Assembly (NCBI GenBank): GCA_900317835.1
Contig: ONIL01000005.1
Coordinates: 1-64,000 of the forward strand
Direction: 5' to 3'
Source of the DNA: an uncultured Prevotellaceae bacterium
GTDB taxonomy: Bacteria; Bacteroidota; Bacteroidia; Bacteroidales; Muribaculaceae
Length of the DNA stretch: 64,000 nucleotides
Positions 35,149 through 43,087 of the stretch are shown here, piece by piece. The notes beneath the pieces are model-generated. The model was not told where the DNA came from. It worked only from the letters and a program-made list of their open reading frames with translations, and did not search any database. The number at the start of each line of letters is the position of its first letter. Position 1 is the first letter of the stretch. The position numbers and the translations under genes were made by a program.

Positions 35149-36329
35149 TACTTGGTGGCTTCAAGATAGTTACTCAGCGGGTTGCTGTACATCTGCAACA
35201 TCTTGTTGTACATGTAGAAGCGGTCCGCCTCGCTCAACTTCAGGCCCTCGGTCTTGTCTATCTGGCCCGAGAGGTATTGCTCGAATGCCTCACGTTCCTC
35301 CTGGGTATATTTGTCGGCGAAGTGCTTGTCATCGAACAGGATGTCGTGGGCAATATAGTTGGTCTTGTAGATCTTGTAATTCTGATGGATGGCGTGGTCG
35401 ATGATGGCGCACACGCGGTCAACCTCGAGGAATTTGTCAAGGCCCTCGGGGATCTTGTCGAGTTCCTCGTTGATGCATGGCGTGAAGGCATAGTGCACCT
35501 CACCCTTGTGACCGATGATTCCCGTCTTCATGCTGATGAGGTCATCCTCCGGGGCCTTGCGCCAGTTGGGATTCTTGCTCTTGCACAGGAACTCCTTGGC
35601 CTTGAGATAGTCGTTGGGATCATACTCATAGCTGATAGCAATGGGAGCGATATTCAACTCCTTGAGGCTCTCGATGAACGATTTGTCGCGGTTGCCGTAG
35701 GCCAACATCTTGATCAGGCTCTCCTGGGTGCGGTCGTTGCTGTCCTTGCAGCGGCCCTCGCGCTGGGCGATCCACAGCGAGGCATGCTTTTGCTCAACGG
35801 CAAAGTGCATGTAACCGGACAATTGAACGGCGGCCGTCAGCGTTTGGATGCGGCCCAAGTTGCGCTTAACGATAAAACTCTTGTTGAGTCGCACCAGCTT
35901 GGTAATCCAATCATAAATGAGCAGGTTATTACCGATGGCAATCTCGCAGGCATCTCGCCCACCCTTGATGAGCAGGTAGCTCAGTTGGGCCGAGTCGAGC
36001 ACGATGTCACGATGATTGGTGACAAAGGTGTAGGGCACCTCCTTGTTCAGGTTTTCCTTGCCACTGGTAGTGAGCGTGGTGCCAGTCTTGGCCATCAGAC
36101 CCTCCATAAAGGGTTTCATGACCTTGACCTGGAACTCATGCTTGGAATTGATGCCCAGCAGCACATTCTTCAACTGAGAGTATTTGTAATTGGGCAAAGC
36201 CATCGCAACGATGTTCTGGAAACCGGGCTCCTGCACCAGGATGGTCATCGCTGTCTGGAAATCCTTGTCAGGAATCGGGCAGATATCCTGATATTCTACT
36301 GGAATGGGTATGTTCTCGTTCTCTATCAT
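35148..36329 (-). CDS. PlsC-like 1-acyl-glycerophosphate acyltransferase family protein
   Basis: This 393-residue protein has the acyltransferase block FVTNHRDIVLDSAQLSYLL, with His106 and Asp112. The spacing is H-x5-D instead of the usual H-x4-D. A second family-like block is VKRNLG (about 170), and IAQREGRCKDSNDRTQESL recalls the FPEG-type substrate motif. No membrane helix is obvious. It probably acylates a glycerol- or sugar-linked acceptor. It leads a three-gene operon with a lipid-type metallophosphoesterase and tex, and its promoter is at 36403-36396. Confidence 0.8.
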   Translation of the reverse strand: MIENENIPIPVEYQDICPIPDKDFQTAMTILVQEPGFQNIVAMALPNYKYSQLKNVLLGINSKHEFQVKVMKPFMEGLMAKTGTTLTTSGKENLNKEVPYTFVTNHRDIVLDSAQLSYLLIKGGRDACEIAIGNNLLIYDWITKLVRLNKSFIVKRNLGRIQTLTAAVQLSGYMHFAVEQKHASLWIAQREGRCKDSNDRTQESLIKMLAYGNRDKSFIESLKELNIAPIAISYEYDPNDYLKAKEFLCKSKNPNWRKAPEDDLISMKTGIIGHKGEVHYAFTPCINEELDKIPEGLDKFLEVDRVCAIIDHAIHQNYKIYKTNYIAHDILFDDKHFADKYTQEEREAFEQYLSGQIDKTEGLKLSEADRFYMYNKMLQMYSNPLSNYLEATK

Positions 36330-36395
36330 AATGGTTAAGTATTGGGGAGGAGCATGATAAGCCCTCTCAGTTTATGTTCAATTATTCTCAAACCA

Positions 36396-36403
36396 CAAAA
36401 TTA
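36396..36403 (-). promoter_or_regulatory. -7 box of the acyltransferase operon
   Basis: The minus strand reads TAATTTTG at 36403-36396, a consensus -7 box, about 65 bases before the ATG at 36329. The -33 element is not obvious. Confidence 0.5.
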
Positions 36404-36470
36404 GACATTTTTCTTGAAAAATGCGCTTCCTTTTTTCATTTTTAAGGAAATGCATGCTTGTGGAAATCAT

Positions 36471-36854
36471 TCAATAACTCGTGTATTCCCAACGGTCCAT
36501 ATACTTGTTCCATTTATAGTACATGGTCATTTTCCCGTTTTTGTCATATACTTCCCACCGATCCAAGAATTTGTCCCATTTTTTATAACCAATCCGGTTG
36601 TAATTCTTGTCAATGATGTCAATGCGGTTCATGTACCGGTCTTCTTTCTCATACTTCACGATGTTACCACCCTTGTCATAATACACCGTACGATCCATGT
36701 ATTTGTCATACTTGGCATACCCGATTCGCGCCCCGCTGCGGTCAAAGAACTCATCCCTGTCCATGTATTTGTTATATTGCCGATAGGACACCTGCCCCAG
36801 GGCCGTCATCGAGATAACCAGTAACAAGATATATGCAATCAGTCGTTTCATCAT
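36471..36854 (-). CDS. small exported protein of 22-residue tandem repeats
   Basis: This 127-residue protein has a signal peptide (MMKRLIAYILLLVISMTALG). The rest is four full repeats of about 22 residues plus a final partial one. The pattern is x-N/D-K-Y/F-M/L-D/N-R, then a hydrophobic pair, D-K/R-x-G/Y, and YxK at the end: YNKYMDRDEFFDRSG, YDKYMDRTVYYDKGG, EDRYMNRIDIIDKNY, WDKFLDRWEVYDKNG, WNKYMDRWEYTSY. Each repeat is probably a beta-hairpin, similar in idea to MORN- or YD-type surface repeats. The family is not recognised. It lies alone between the acyltransferase operon and the DUF2975 pair. Confidence 0.75.
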   Translation of the reverse strand: MMKRLIAYILLLVISMTALGQVSYRQYNKYMDRDEFFDRSGARIGYAKYDKYMDRTVYYDKGGNIVKYEKEDRYMNRIDIIDKNYNRIGYKKWDKFLDRWEVYDKNGKMTMYYKWNKYMDRWEYTSY

Positions 36855-37008
36855 TGATCTGTTCAATAAGTTAACTTGAAGATTCTCAGCACAAAAATAC
36901 AAATAAAATCAATTTCCCCGTAAAATTTTGGCCCAAAATACCCATTTAGGCCGAAATTAGCAATACTAAGGCATCAAAACAATTAAATTTTCTTAAATAT
37001 CAGAAAAT

Positions 37009-37029
37009 ATTTATCGTTTTTCGATAAAT
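37009..37029 (+). promoter_or_regulatory. palindromic operator candidate overlapping the DUF2975 promoter
   Basis: ATTTATCG (37009-37016) and CGATAAAT (37022-37029) form a perfect 8-bp inverted repeat with a TTTTT centre. It sits exactly where the -33 element should be for the -7 box at 37036. It is a plausible binding site for the HTH protein encoded by the second gene of the operon. Confidence 0.5.
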
Positions 37030-37035
37030 TAATTA

Positions 37036-37043
37036 TATCTTTG
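37036..37043 (+). promoter_or_regulatory. -7 box of the DUF2975/HTH operon
   Basis: TATCTTTG is consensus and lies 44 bases before the ATG at 37087. The upstream element is replaced by a palindrome. Confidence 0.65.
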
Positions 37044-37086
37044 CAGCGTAAACAATTCACAATACCAATCAATAAAAGATAAAGAA

Positions 37087-37569
37087 ATGGAAAAGAAATC
37101 TAACAGAACATTGACAATCGTGTGCATTTTCGCGCTCGTCTTCGCCCTCTTGTGGGTGGTCTTTTATGCTATCCAGACCTATTTCGTCTTGACCACTGGC
37201 AGCGGTAATGGTGTGATCAACTGGGGCTCACCACACATCGGCCGCAAATTGACTGTGTTTGTGATCAACCGTATCACAATTCTCACGTTAGCAGGACTGA
37301 TGGCTGCATTCGTGTTCAACATCCTCAAGTATCTGCGTGGTGGAATGATTTTCAATCATGCCAATGTAGTCTTGCTATGGATCATGGCGATAGTGCTTCC
37401 CATCCACTCCTTTATCAACGACAATATGGGTTTTGCCTGCTCTGATACCGACCAGTTTGAATGGATGCTCACCGACACCCCGTTTGTCTATGCAATTGTA
37501 GCTGTGATTGTCGCCACCCTCTACAAGTTAGCCTATGACGCGGCGATGGAACAAAAATTAACCATATAA
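37087..37569 (+). CDS. DUF2975 membrane protein
   Basis: This 160-residue protein has four hydrophobic segments (about 9-32, 56-77, 91-107, 132-150), including TIVCIFALVFALLWVVFYAI and FVYAIVAVIVATLY, in keeping with the DUF2975 family. Its function is unknown. In many bacteria this family is encoded beside a small YozG-type HTH regulator, as here, where the regulator starts 14 bases later. The pair may respond to a membrane or envelope state. Confidence 0.8.
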   Translation: MEKKSNRTLTIVCIFALVFALLWVVFYAIQTYFVLTTGSGNGVINWGSPHIGRKLTVFVINRITILTLAGLMAAFVFNILKYLRGGMIFNHANVVLLWIMAIVLPIHSFINDNMGFACSDTDQFEWMLTDTPFVYAIVAVIVATLYKLAYDAAMEQKLTI

Positions 37570-37583
37570 AATCCTTGTGCGCT

Positions 37584-37790
37584 ATGATTGTCGTAAATCT
37601 TGATGTAATGATGGCGCGTCGCAAGATGTCGCTGAACGAGTTGAGTGAACATGTGGGCATTACTATAGCTAACCTCTCGATATTGAAAACCGGCAAAGCA
37701 AAGGCAGTCCGCCTGACGACCCTTGATGCTATCTGCCGCGCCCTTGAGTGCCAGCCTGGTGATCTCCTGGAATTCCGTCCTGACGAATAA
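37584..37790 (+). CDS. YozG-like Cro/C1 HTH regulator
   Basis: This 68-residue protein is a single HTH_3-type domain: NLDVMMARRKMSLNELSEHV, then GITIANLSILKTGKAKAVR and TLDAICRALECQPGDLLEF, a complete Cro/C1 signature with no extra domain. ATG 37584 was chosen over a TTG at 37575. It is paired with a DUF2975 gene and is the likely repressor of that pair through the palindrome at 37009-37029. Confidence 0.87.
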   Translation: MIVVNLDVMMARRKMSLNELSEHVGITIANLSILKTGKAKAVRLTTLDAICRALECQPGDLLEFRPDE

Positions 37791-37825
37791 CCGGGCATAC
37801 AAACAGTTGACTAGGGAAATAAAAA

Positions 37826-37930
37826 TTGCAAAAGTCTTTAGAGAAGTTGGAAGAAGAATTATCAAAATGCTTAGAGAAAAAGAAAAAAGAGCATAAAGAT
37901 GAATTAAAAAAGTTAGCAAAAGAACTGTAA
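37826..37930 (+). pseudogene. possible remnant of a coiled-coil gene
   Basis: A 34-codon frame starting with TTG reads LQKSLEKLEEELSKCLEK and then KKKEHKDELKKLAKEL, a clean heptad pattern. After its stop the same frame continues as KRIKDKDDDMND before another stop. A second frame through the same bases is also lysine- and glutamate-rich. There is no ATG, and no ribosome site or promoter is evident. It may be the decayed end of a longer gene; coding is unproven. Confidence 0.25.
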
Positions 37931-38046
37931 AAACGAATCAAGGATAAGGATGACGATATGAATGATTAAGAATCTGTAAACTTAAGAATAACAAAAAGAA
38001 GAGGAATTATTGTATATTCCCCCCCTGTGAGGCATAGGAAATGAAT

Positions 38047-39150
38047 TTATTTCCCAACTAATGCTTGGGCGTAGTCTTGCCACTTGGTGATGAGGGCGGC
38101 CATGTCAGGGGGCAGTTCGCTGTCGAAGTCCATTTGTTGGCCGGTCTCGGGGTGGACAAAGCCGAGGGTCTTGGCGTGCAGGGCCTGGCGGGGGCACAGG
38201 GCGAAGCAGTTGTGGATGAATTGGGCGTAGCTGGATGAACGGTTGCCGCGCAGGATTTGGTCGCCGCCGTAGCGGGCGTCGTTGAACAGCGGGTGACCGA
38301 TGTGCTTCATGTGTACGCGTATCTGATGGGTGCGGCCGGTTTCGAGTTGGCACTGCACGACGGCCACGTGGGCGAGGTTCTCGAGGGTATGCCAGTGGGT
38401 GACGGCGTGTTTGCCCTGGTCGCCGTCGGGGAATACTTTCATCAACACGCGGTCGCGCGGGTCACGCCCGATGTTGCCCGTGACCGTTCCGTCAAGTTCC
38501 TTCATCTCACCCCACACCACGGCGATATACTGTCGCTTAGTCGATTTTTTGAAGAATTGCGCCCCAAGCGAAGTCTTAGCGTTAGGGGTCTTGGCGATGA
38601 CGAGCAGGCCGCTGGTGTCCTTGTCAATGCGGTGCACGAGGCCAAGGCGCGGGTCGGTGACGTCATAGTCGGGGTTGTCCTTGAAGTGCCAAGCAAGGGC
38701 GTTGACCAGTGTGCCGTCAAAGTTGCCGTGCCCGGGATGGACGACCATACCAGCGGGCTTGTTGACGACCATCAGGCTCGCGTCCTCATAGACGATGTCC
38801 AGCGGGATATCCTGGGCGACGATTTCGCACTCGTAGCGTGGACGGTCCATGACCACGCTGATCTCGTCGCCGGGGTGGACGCGGTAGTTGCTCTTGACGG
38901 GACGGCCGTTGACGCGGACACATTGCGCCTCGGCGGCGTTCTGGACACGGTTGCGGCTGGTGCCCTTGATACGCTCCACGAGATACTTGTCGATGCGCAA
39001 CAACACCTGACCCGGCTCTACGACATAGTGGTAGTGCTCCCAGTAGTCTCGCCCGTCCTCGATGAAGTCGGGCTCACTGTAGTCAAACTGTATCTCGTCC
39101 TTGCCGCCTGTTTCCAGTTCGGCATCGAGCAACTCGTCGTCAAGCGCCAT
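38047..39150 (-). CDS. rluD: RluA-family 23S rRNA pseudouridine synthase
   Basis: This 367-residue protein has an N-terminal S4 RNA-binding domain (about 45-105, LLRIDKYLVERIKGTSRNRV) and a pseudouridine synthase domain. The catalytic-Asp motif is GLVHRIDKDTSGLLV, and the downstream block is ETGRTHQIRVHMKHIGHPL. RluD makes pseudouridines in helix 69 of 23S rRNA; the RluD-type assignment rests on the S4 domain and neighbours. In related genomes the PASTA gene usually adjoins rluD, whereas here a 240-residue accessory gene sits between them. The start codon is 6 bases downstream of that gene's stop. Confidence 0.93.
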   Translation of the reverse strand: MALDDELLDAELETGGKDEIQFDYSEPDFIEDGRDYWEHYHYVVEPGQVLLRIDKYLVERIKGTSRNRVQNAAEAQCVRVNGRPVKSNYRVHPGDEISVVMDRPRYECEIVAQDIPLDIVYEDASLMVVNKPAGMVVHPGHGNFDGTLVNALAWHFKDNPDYDVTDPRLGLVHRIDKDTSGLLVIAKTPNAKTSLGAQFFKKSTKRQYIAVVWGEMKELDGTVTGNIGRDPRDRVLMKVFPDGDQGKHAVTHWHTLENLAHVAVVQCQLETGRTHQIRVHMKHIGHPLFNDARYGGDQILRGNRSSSYAQFIHNCFALCPRQALHAKTLGFVHPETGQQMDFDSELPPDMAALITKWQDYAQALVGK

Positions 39151-39156
39151 GGCAGG

Positions 39157-39879
39157 TTATTTTTTCTTTTTGGCTTTAACCGGTTTCTTGATCGATTTCT
39201 TGCTCAGAGTTCTCTTCGTGTTTTTGTCCGTTAATGAATAGATCAGGTCGCTTTCGTTCAAAAGGGTGTAGGTGAAACTGTTAGGTTTACCATTTTTTGT
39301 TTGCAAACCGCAAAGCCTCATAAAGGACCGGAACTCATCAGGGTCAGCAAACACTTGACATCCTGCCGAGTAATCATTCACATAAAGCTGTACTTTATCT
39401 TTGTTTGCTCTGTGTATATTAATGCCAAAAATACCAGCATCAAGCTTTTGGGGTACTAAATCATACGTTTTATCCTTGTTATCATCTCGATAAACAAAGA
39501 CTTTATCCTTTTGCACCAGCGCTGAATATTTATTTCTATGCAACCCTATCTCCCAACAACCTCTATATTGTCCCGGAGCAAGAATAGCCGTACCTTTGCT
39601 ATTCATCATACCTTTAGTCATATAGTATAAACCCGGTTCTGTCGTGATGCGATAGATTTTCTTCGTCCAGTCTTTATTTTTATCACCAGTATCGGTAGCT
39701 TTATAAAGGACCACCAGATAATCATCAAACAGATTAGTTACCTGATTAGCTTGGTCGGATCTAATGCCAATGATATTGAGGTCATAAATACCATTTTCAA
39801 ATACTGCATAACCTTTCTCTTTCAAAATTCCGATAAGATTGGCATTCTTGCATTTAGAGTAAAAACTTGTATTTGCCAT
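39157..39879 (-). CDS. uncharacterised protein with L,D-transpeptidase-like H...SxGC motif
   Basis: This 240-residue protein has no signal peptide and no membrane helix. The segment GIFGINIHRANKDK is followed by NDYSAGCQVFADPDEF, giving His156 and SAGC (Cys174). This is the same His plus S-x-G-C arrangement that forms the active site of YkuD-type L,D-transpeptidases and related cysteine enzymes. A basic tail ends the protein (KKSIKKPVKAKKKK). Base composition is lower in G+C than the neighbouring rluD: three 60-base stretches have 21, 29 and 22 G or C, against about 60 percent by eye in rluD. This points to recent acquisition. It could be a lysin-like or cytoplasmic enzyme; the function is not established. 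Confidence 0.55.
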   Translation of the reverse strand: MANTSFYSKCKNANLIGILKEKGYAVFENGIYDLNIIGIRSDQANQVTNLFDDYLVVLYKATDTGDKNKDWTKKIYRITTEPGLYYMTKGMMNSKGTAILAPGQYRGCWEIGLHRNKYSALVQKDKVFVYRDDNKDKTYDLVPQKLDAGIFGINIHRANKDKVQLYVNDYSAGCQVFADPDEFRSFMRLCGLQTKNGKPNSFTYTLLNESDLIYSLTDKNTKRTLSKKSIKKPVKAKKKK

Positions 39880-39943
39880 AATAATATGTTTTTGGTTACT
39901 TCAATACTTTGTCACTCTTTTTATCTATAAAAGAACATCCGAA

Positions 39944-40726
39944 TCAGTTCTTTTTAGCCTTTTCAGGTTCCTTTTTCTTTTCTTTGTCCTTGTCTTTTTT
40001 CTCCTCAGCTGCTTGTTGCTTGCGTTCCTGCTCGGCACGAGCCTGTGCAGCCTTCATCTCCTCTTCATAATTCTTTTGAGCTTCCTGATAGTTTTCCTCG
40101 TCGATTGAGTCCATCAGGGCGGGATCAATGATCTGTTCGGGGTTGAGGTCCACAATCGAGCCGTCTCCAACGGTAATCTTGATCTGGCTATTGACACTGA
40201 CAGGCTTGCCAGGCTCCACATGATGACCATCAACAGTCACTTGCAGGATCAGGCCGTCCATCTCGCTGGGTACGCTATCCATCGTGACGTGCTTGAAACC
40301 CATAGCACGCAATGTCGCCATACCTTGTCGTCCAGGCAAGTCAACGAGTTTGGGCAATGCGATGATGGGCGCATGCATGGCATTCACATTCAAGTAGATG
40401 ATACGGATTTTTTTGATATAAGACTTGGCCTTGGGATCCTGGTCAATCACCGTTCCTGGCTTGTAGTTTTCATAGAAAGTTGTCGAGTCACTGATCTCCC
40501 AACGCAATCCTGCGTCATCCAGGATCTCGATGGCCTTTTCCAAGGGCAGGTTGCGCACATCAGGCACCTGCACCTGTTGGCCATGGGAGGTAAACACGTC
40601 GATGAACAGCAAGGCGATATAGCCCAATGCCACCAATGCCAACACCATCAAAGTCGAGTTCAACAGGATGGGATGGCGATCACGAAAGCGGTCAAATCCG
40701 CTCTTATTGTTGTTGTTCTTGCTCAC
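39944..40726 (-). CDS. PASTA-domain membrane protein
   Basis: This 260-residue protein has a short cytoplasmic start, one membrane helix (about 20-45, STLMVLALVALGYIALLFID) and PASTA-type repeats (about 50-195): VQVPDVRNLPLEKAIEILDDAG, PGTVIDQDPKAKSYIKK and PGRQGMATLRAMG. A strongly charged E/K-rich tail follows. PASTA domains bind peptidoglycan precursors or muropeptides. No kinase domain is present, so this is the stand-alone form found next to rluD in Bacteroidota. Its promoter is at 40762-40755. Confidence 0.88.
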   Translation of the reverse strand: MSKNNNNKSGFDRFRDRHPILLNSTLMVLALVALGYIALLFIDVFTSHGQQVQVPDVRNLPLEKAIEILDDAGLRWEISDSTTFYENYKPGTVIDQDPKAKSYIKKIRIIYLNVNAMHAPIIALPKLVDLPGRQGMATLRAMGFKHVTMDSVPSEMDGLILQVTVDGHHVEPGKPVSVNSQIKITVGDGSIVDLNPEQIIDPALMDSIDEENYQEAQKNYEEEMKAAQARAEQERKQQAAEEKKDKDKEKKKEPEKAKKN

Positions 40727-40754
40727 GGTTTTTCTAATGAATGGTTACAATTTG

Positions 40755-40785
40755 CAAAGGTAGTGTTTTTCGGTGGCAAAACAAA
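40755..40785 (-). promoter_or_regulatory. promoter of the PASTA gene
   Basis: The minus strand reads TTTG (40785-40782), a 19-base spacer and TACCTTTG (40762-40755), a full consensus promoter. Confidence 0.75.
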
Positions 40786-40999
40786 CTTACACGTCAGTTT
40801 TTTGCTGAGAATTACCTGAGCGAACTCTATTTGATTTATCTCAGGCGACTGACCTGCTGCACCTTATCCAACAAAAAGTCACTGCCGACATACTTCTCAT
40901 ATAGCAATCCACATATGAGTATGTTAACTATTCCTACAAACTGTGGATTGAAATCAACTGTTTTCCTGAATTTATTGATTCTAAACCACAAAATAGCAG
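40786..40999. other. intergenic region between divergent PASTA and CDF genes
   Basis: Apart from the two promoters the 414-base gap between the coding starts holds no supported gene. Reading frames on both strands here are short, lack family features, and one runs into the CDF start, so they were rejected. Confidence 0.6.
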
Positions 41000-41007
41000 T
41001 AACTTTG
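41000..41007 (+). promoter_or_regulatory. -7 box of the cation transporter gene
   Basis: TAACTTTG fits the consensus with a TTG at 40975-40977, 22 bases upstream. It implies a leader of about 125 nt before the ATG at 41141, longer than for most genes here; the leader is AT-rich with a repeated TTGCGAA motif. Confidence 0.5.
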
Positions 41008-41140
41008 CACCATCTTAATAGAGAGTTATGAATTATCCGAATCAAATACAAAACACTATAAATCAATAAATTATTTATTGCGAAGTTTTTCATTGCGAAA
41101 AGTTTTGCAATAACAATAAAACTATAAACAAGGAGAAATA

Positions 41141-42244
41141 ATGGATCGTTCTTCACAGATTATCAGGACCAGTTGGATTGGCATTATCGCCAACGTGTTG
41201 CTGGCTGCATTCAAGGCCGCTGTAGGTGTATTGGCCAGTTCGGTGGCCATCGTCATGGATGCGGTGAACAACCTGAGCGATGCACTCTCAAGTGCCATCA
41301 CCATTGTGGGCACCAAACTATCACAGCGCCCGGCTGACAGAAAACACCCCTTCGGGTTTGGACGCATCGAGTATTTCAGCGCCATCATCATCGCAGTGAT
41401 TGTGCTATCGGCGGGTGTGACGTCGCTTATTGAGTCGGTCAAGAAAATCATCGAGCCCACTACTCCGTCCTACTCCACCGTCACGCTCATCGTCATCATC
41501 GTGGCGATAGTTGTGAAACTGGTGCTTGGACAATACGTGAAGCGACAAGGCGAGAAACTGAAGAGTGACGCGCTCATTGCCTCGGGATCAGATGCCCTGT
41601 TCGATGCCATTATCACGCTGGCAACACTCATCTCGGCAGGTGTGATGCTACTGTGGCATGTTTCGCTCGACGGCATCCTGGGTGCACTCATCTCGCTGGT
41701 CATCATCAAGGCCGGTATCGAGATGCTCGCTTCTCCTATCAACGAACTGCTTGGAGCCAAGATCTCGCCCGAACTGCTCTCGCAGATCAAGAAAGAGGTC
41801 AACAATTTTGAGGATGTGCATGGCGTGTTTGACATCATCGTCCACAACTACGGCCCCGACGTGCAAATTGGCTCCCTGCACATCAATGTCAAGGACACGA
41901 TGGATGCCCACCAGATTCACGGCCTCACACGCCGTATTACCGAGGAGATGTTTGACCGCCACGGCATCATCATGACTGTCGGGGTATATGCCGTCGCCAC
42001 AGGCGATAACAAGCGCGCCGAGTTGCAGCACACCATCATGCAGGCCGCTGCCGCACACGAGCATGTCGAACAGGTCCATGGATTCTACTACTTCGAGGAC
42101 GAGCGTCGCGTTTCCATCGACGTAGTGCCCGACATCACCATCCACGACGATGCTGCCTTCATCAAGGAATTAGTCAACGAGTTACAGCCACTCGTCCCCG
42201 ATGACACGGTGTCTATCGTCATCGACCACAACTACAGCGAGTAA
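41141..42244 (+). CDS. cation diffusion facilitator (CDF) transporter
   Basis: This 367-residue protein has the CDF layout: an N-terminal cytoplasmic start, about six membrane helices over residues 13-200, and a C-terminal cytoplasmic metal-binding domain (about 205-365). Zinc-type motifs are AIVMDAVNNLSDALSSAI (D-x3-D style) in helix 2 and LIASGSDALFDAIITLATLI in helix 5. The helix-5 segment would hold the second half of the transport site. The protein should export Zn, Fe or Mn in exchange for protons. An AGGAG at 41131-41135 precedes the start, unusual in this phylum. Confidence 0.92.
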   Translation: MDRSSQIIRTSWIGIIANVLLAAFKAAVGVLASSVAIVMDAVNNLSDALSSAITIVGTKLSQRPADRKHPFGFGRIEYFSAIIIAVIVLSAGVTSLIESVKKIIEPTTPSYSTVTLIVIIVAIVVKLVLGQYVKRQGEKLKSDALIASGSDALFDAIITLATLISAGVMLLWHVSLDGILGALISLVIIKAGIEMLASPINELLGAKISPELLSQIKKEVNNFEDVHGVFDIIVHNYGPDVQIGSLHINVKDTMDAHQIHGLTRRITEEMFDRHGIIMTVGVYAVATGDNKRAELQHTIMQAAAAHEHVEQVHGFYYFEDERRVSIDVVPDITIHDDAAFIKELVNELQPLVPDDTVSIVIDHNYSE

Positions 42245-42323
42245 ACCGCTACCGCAGTTTACCCGGAGTTAAAACAAAAAAGCGTATCGTTTAAAACAAT
42301 CCTTGACTCGATTGACTTAGCTG

Positions 42324-43076
42324 TCAATCGATATGGTTGGCCTGCATGTACTCGATGACACGTTGCAGGTCGTTAGGAGTGTCCACAGCGATGGTCTCGC
42401 TCTGCACCTCGATGTAGTGCACGTGATAGCCATTCTCGATAAAGCGCAGGATCTCGATGTCCTCAACCGCCTCAACCTTTGCCTTGCCGTACTTCTTGCC
42501 GTAGTCGCAATAGAATTTCAGTGCCTCGGGCTTGAAGCCATAGACGCAAACCTGCTTATAGTACTTCACATTGATGTTTCCCTTGGGGAAGGGAGCAGCC
42601 GAACGGGTCAGGAACACGCCACGCCCGTCGGCGGCAGCGATGACCTTCGGTACCGTGAAGTTAATCAAATCCACAGGGTCATGAATCTCGGTCATCAGGT
42701 TAGTGACCATAATGCCCGTGTCGGGATTCTCCAGATAAGGCACGATGGCAGCCTTGATGGTCTCGGGCTCGATCAACGGCTCATCGCCCTGGATGTTCAC
42801 ATACAGGTCGGCTGGCACTTTCTCGGCCACCTCACCGATGCGGTCGGTTCCAGTGCGGTGCGACGTGGATGTCATGATCACCTTGATGCCACGCTCTTGA
42901 CACGCATTGAAGATGCGATCGTCGTCGGTAGCGACATAAACCTCACTGAATTCTTTCACCTTCATGGCCTGAAGATAAACGCGTTCAATCATGAGCTTTC
43001 CGCAGATTTCGGCCAAGGGCTTGCCCTCAAAGCGCGAGGACTGATATCGGGCTGGTATGACAGCAACTATCTTCAT
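42324..43076 (-). CDS. divergent KdsB-type CMP-sugar (3-deoxy-2-keto acid) synthetase
   Basis: This 250-residue cytidylyltransferase activates a 2-keto sugar acid with CTP. It has the nucleotide-binding start VAVIPARYQSSRFEGKPLA, a VATDDDRI block, SHRTGTDRIGEV and NIQGDEPLIEPETI. The parts that define canonical KdsB are altered, though: RSAAPFPKG replaces the RSxIPYxRG segment, and the AE-LEQLRWLENGY block is changed to AVEDIEILRFIENGY. A second, canonical KdsB is encoded at 55641. Together with the adjacent aldolase and DUF115 genes, this copy may activate a sugar acid other than Kdo. It is the last gene of the three-gene operon, 11 bases after the aldolase. Confidence 0.85.
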   Translation of the reverse strand: MKIVAVIPARYQSSRFEGKPLAEICGKLMIERVYLQAMKVKEFSEVYVATDDDRIFNACQERGIKVIMTSTSHRTGTDRIGEVAEKVPADLYVNIQGDEPLIEPETIKAAIVPYLENPDTGIMVTNLMTEIHDPVDLINFTVPKVIAAADGRGVFLTRSAAPFPKGNINVKYYKQVCVYGFKPEALKFYCDYGKKYGKAKVEAVEDIEILRFIENGYHVHYIEVQSETIAVDTPNDLQRVIEYMQANHID

Positions 43077-43087
43077 GATAATATATC

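Noticed and set aside
35277-36338. A 353-codon plus-strand frame over the acyltransferase gene
   Set aside because: It is antisense to an acyltransferase with a recognisable motif, has no signature and ends at the upstream gene start.
38257-39234. A 325-codon plus-strand frame across rluD
   Set aside because: It is antisense to a conserved pseudouridine synthase with all motifs present.
40836-41156. A 106-codon minus-strand frame in the PASTA-CDF gap
   Set aside because: It runs into the CDF start, has no signature, and no promoter fits.
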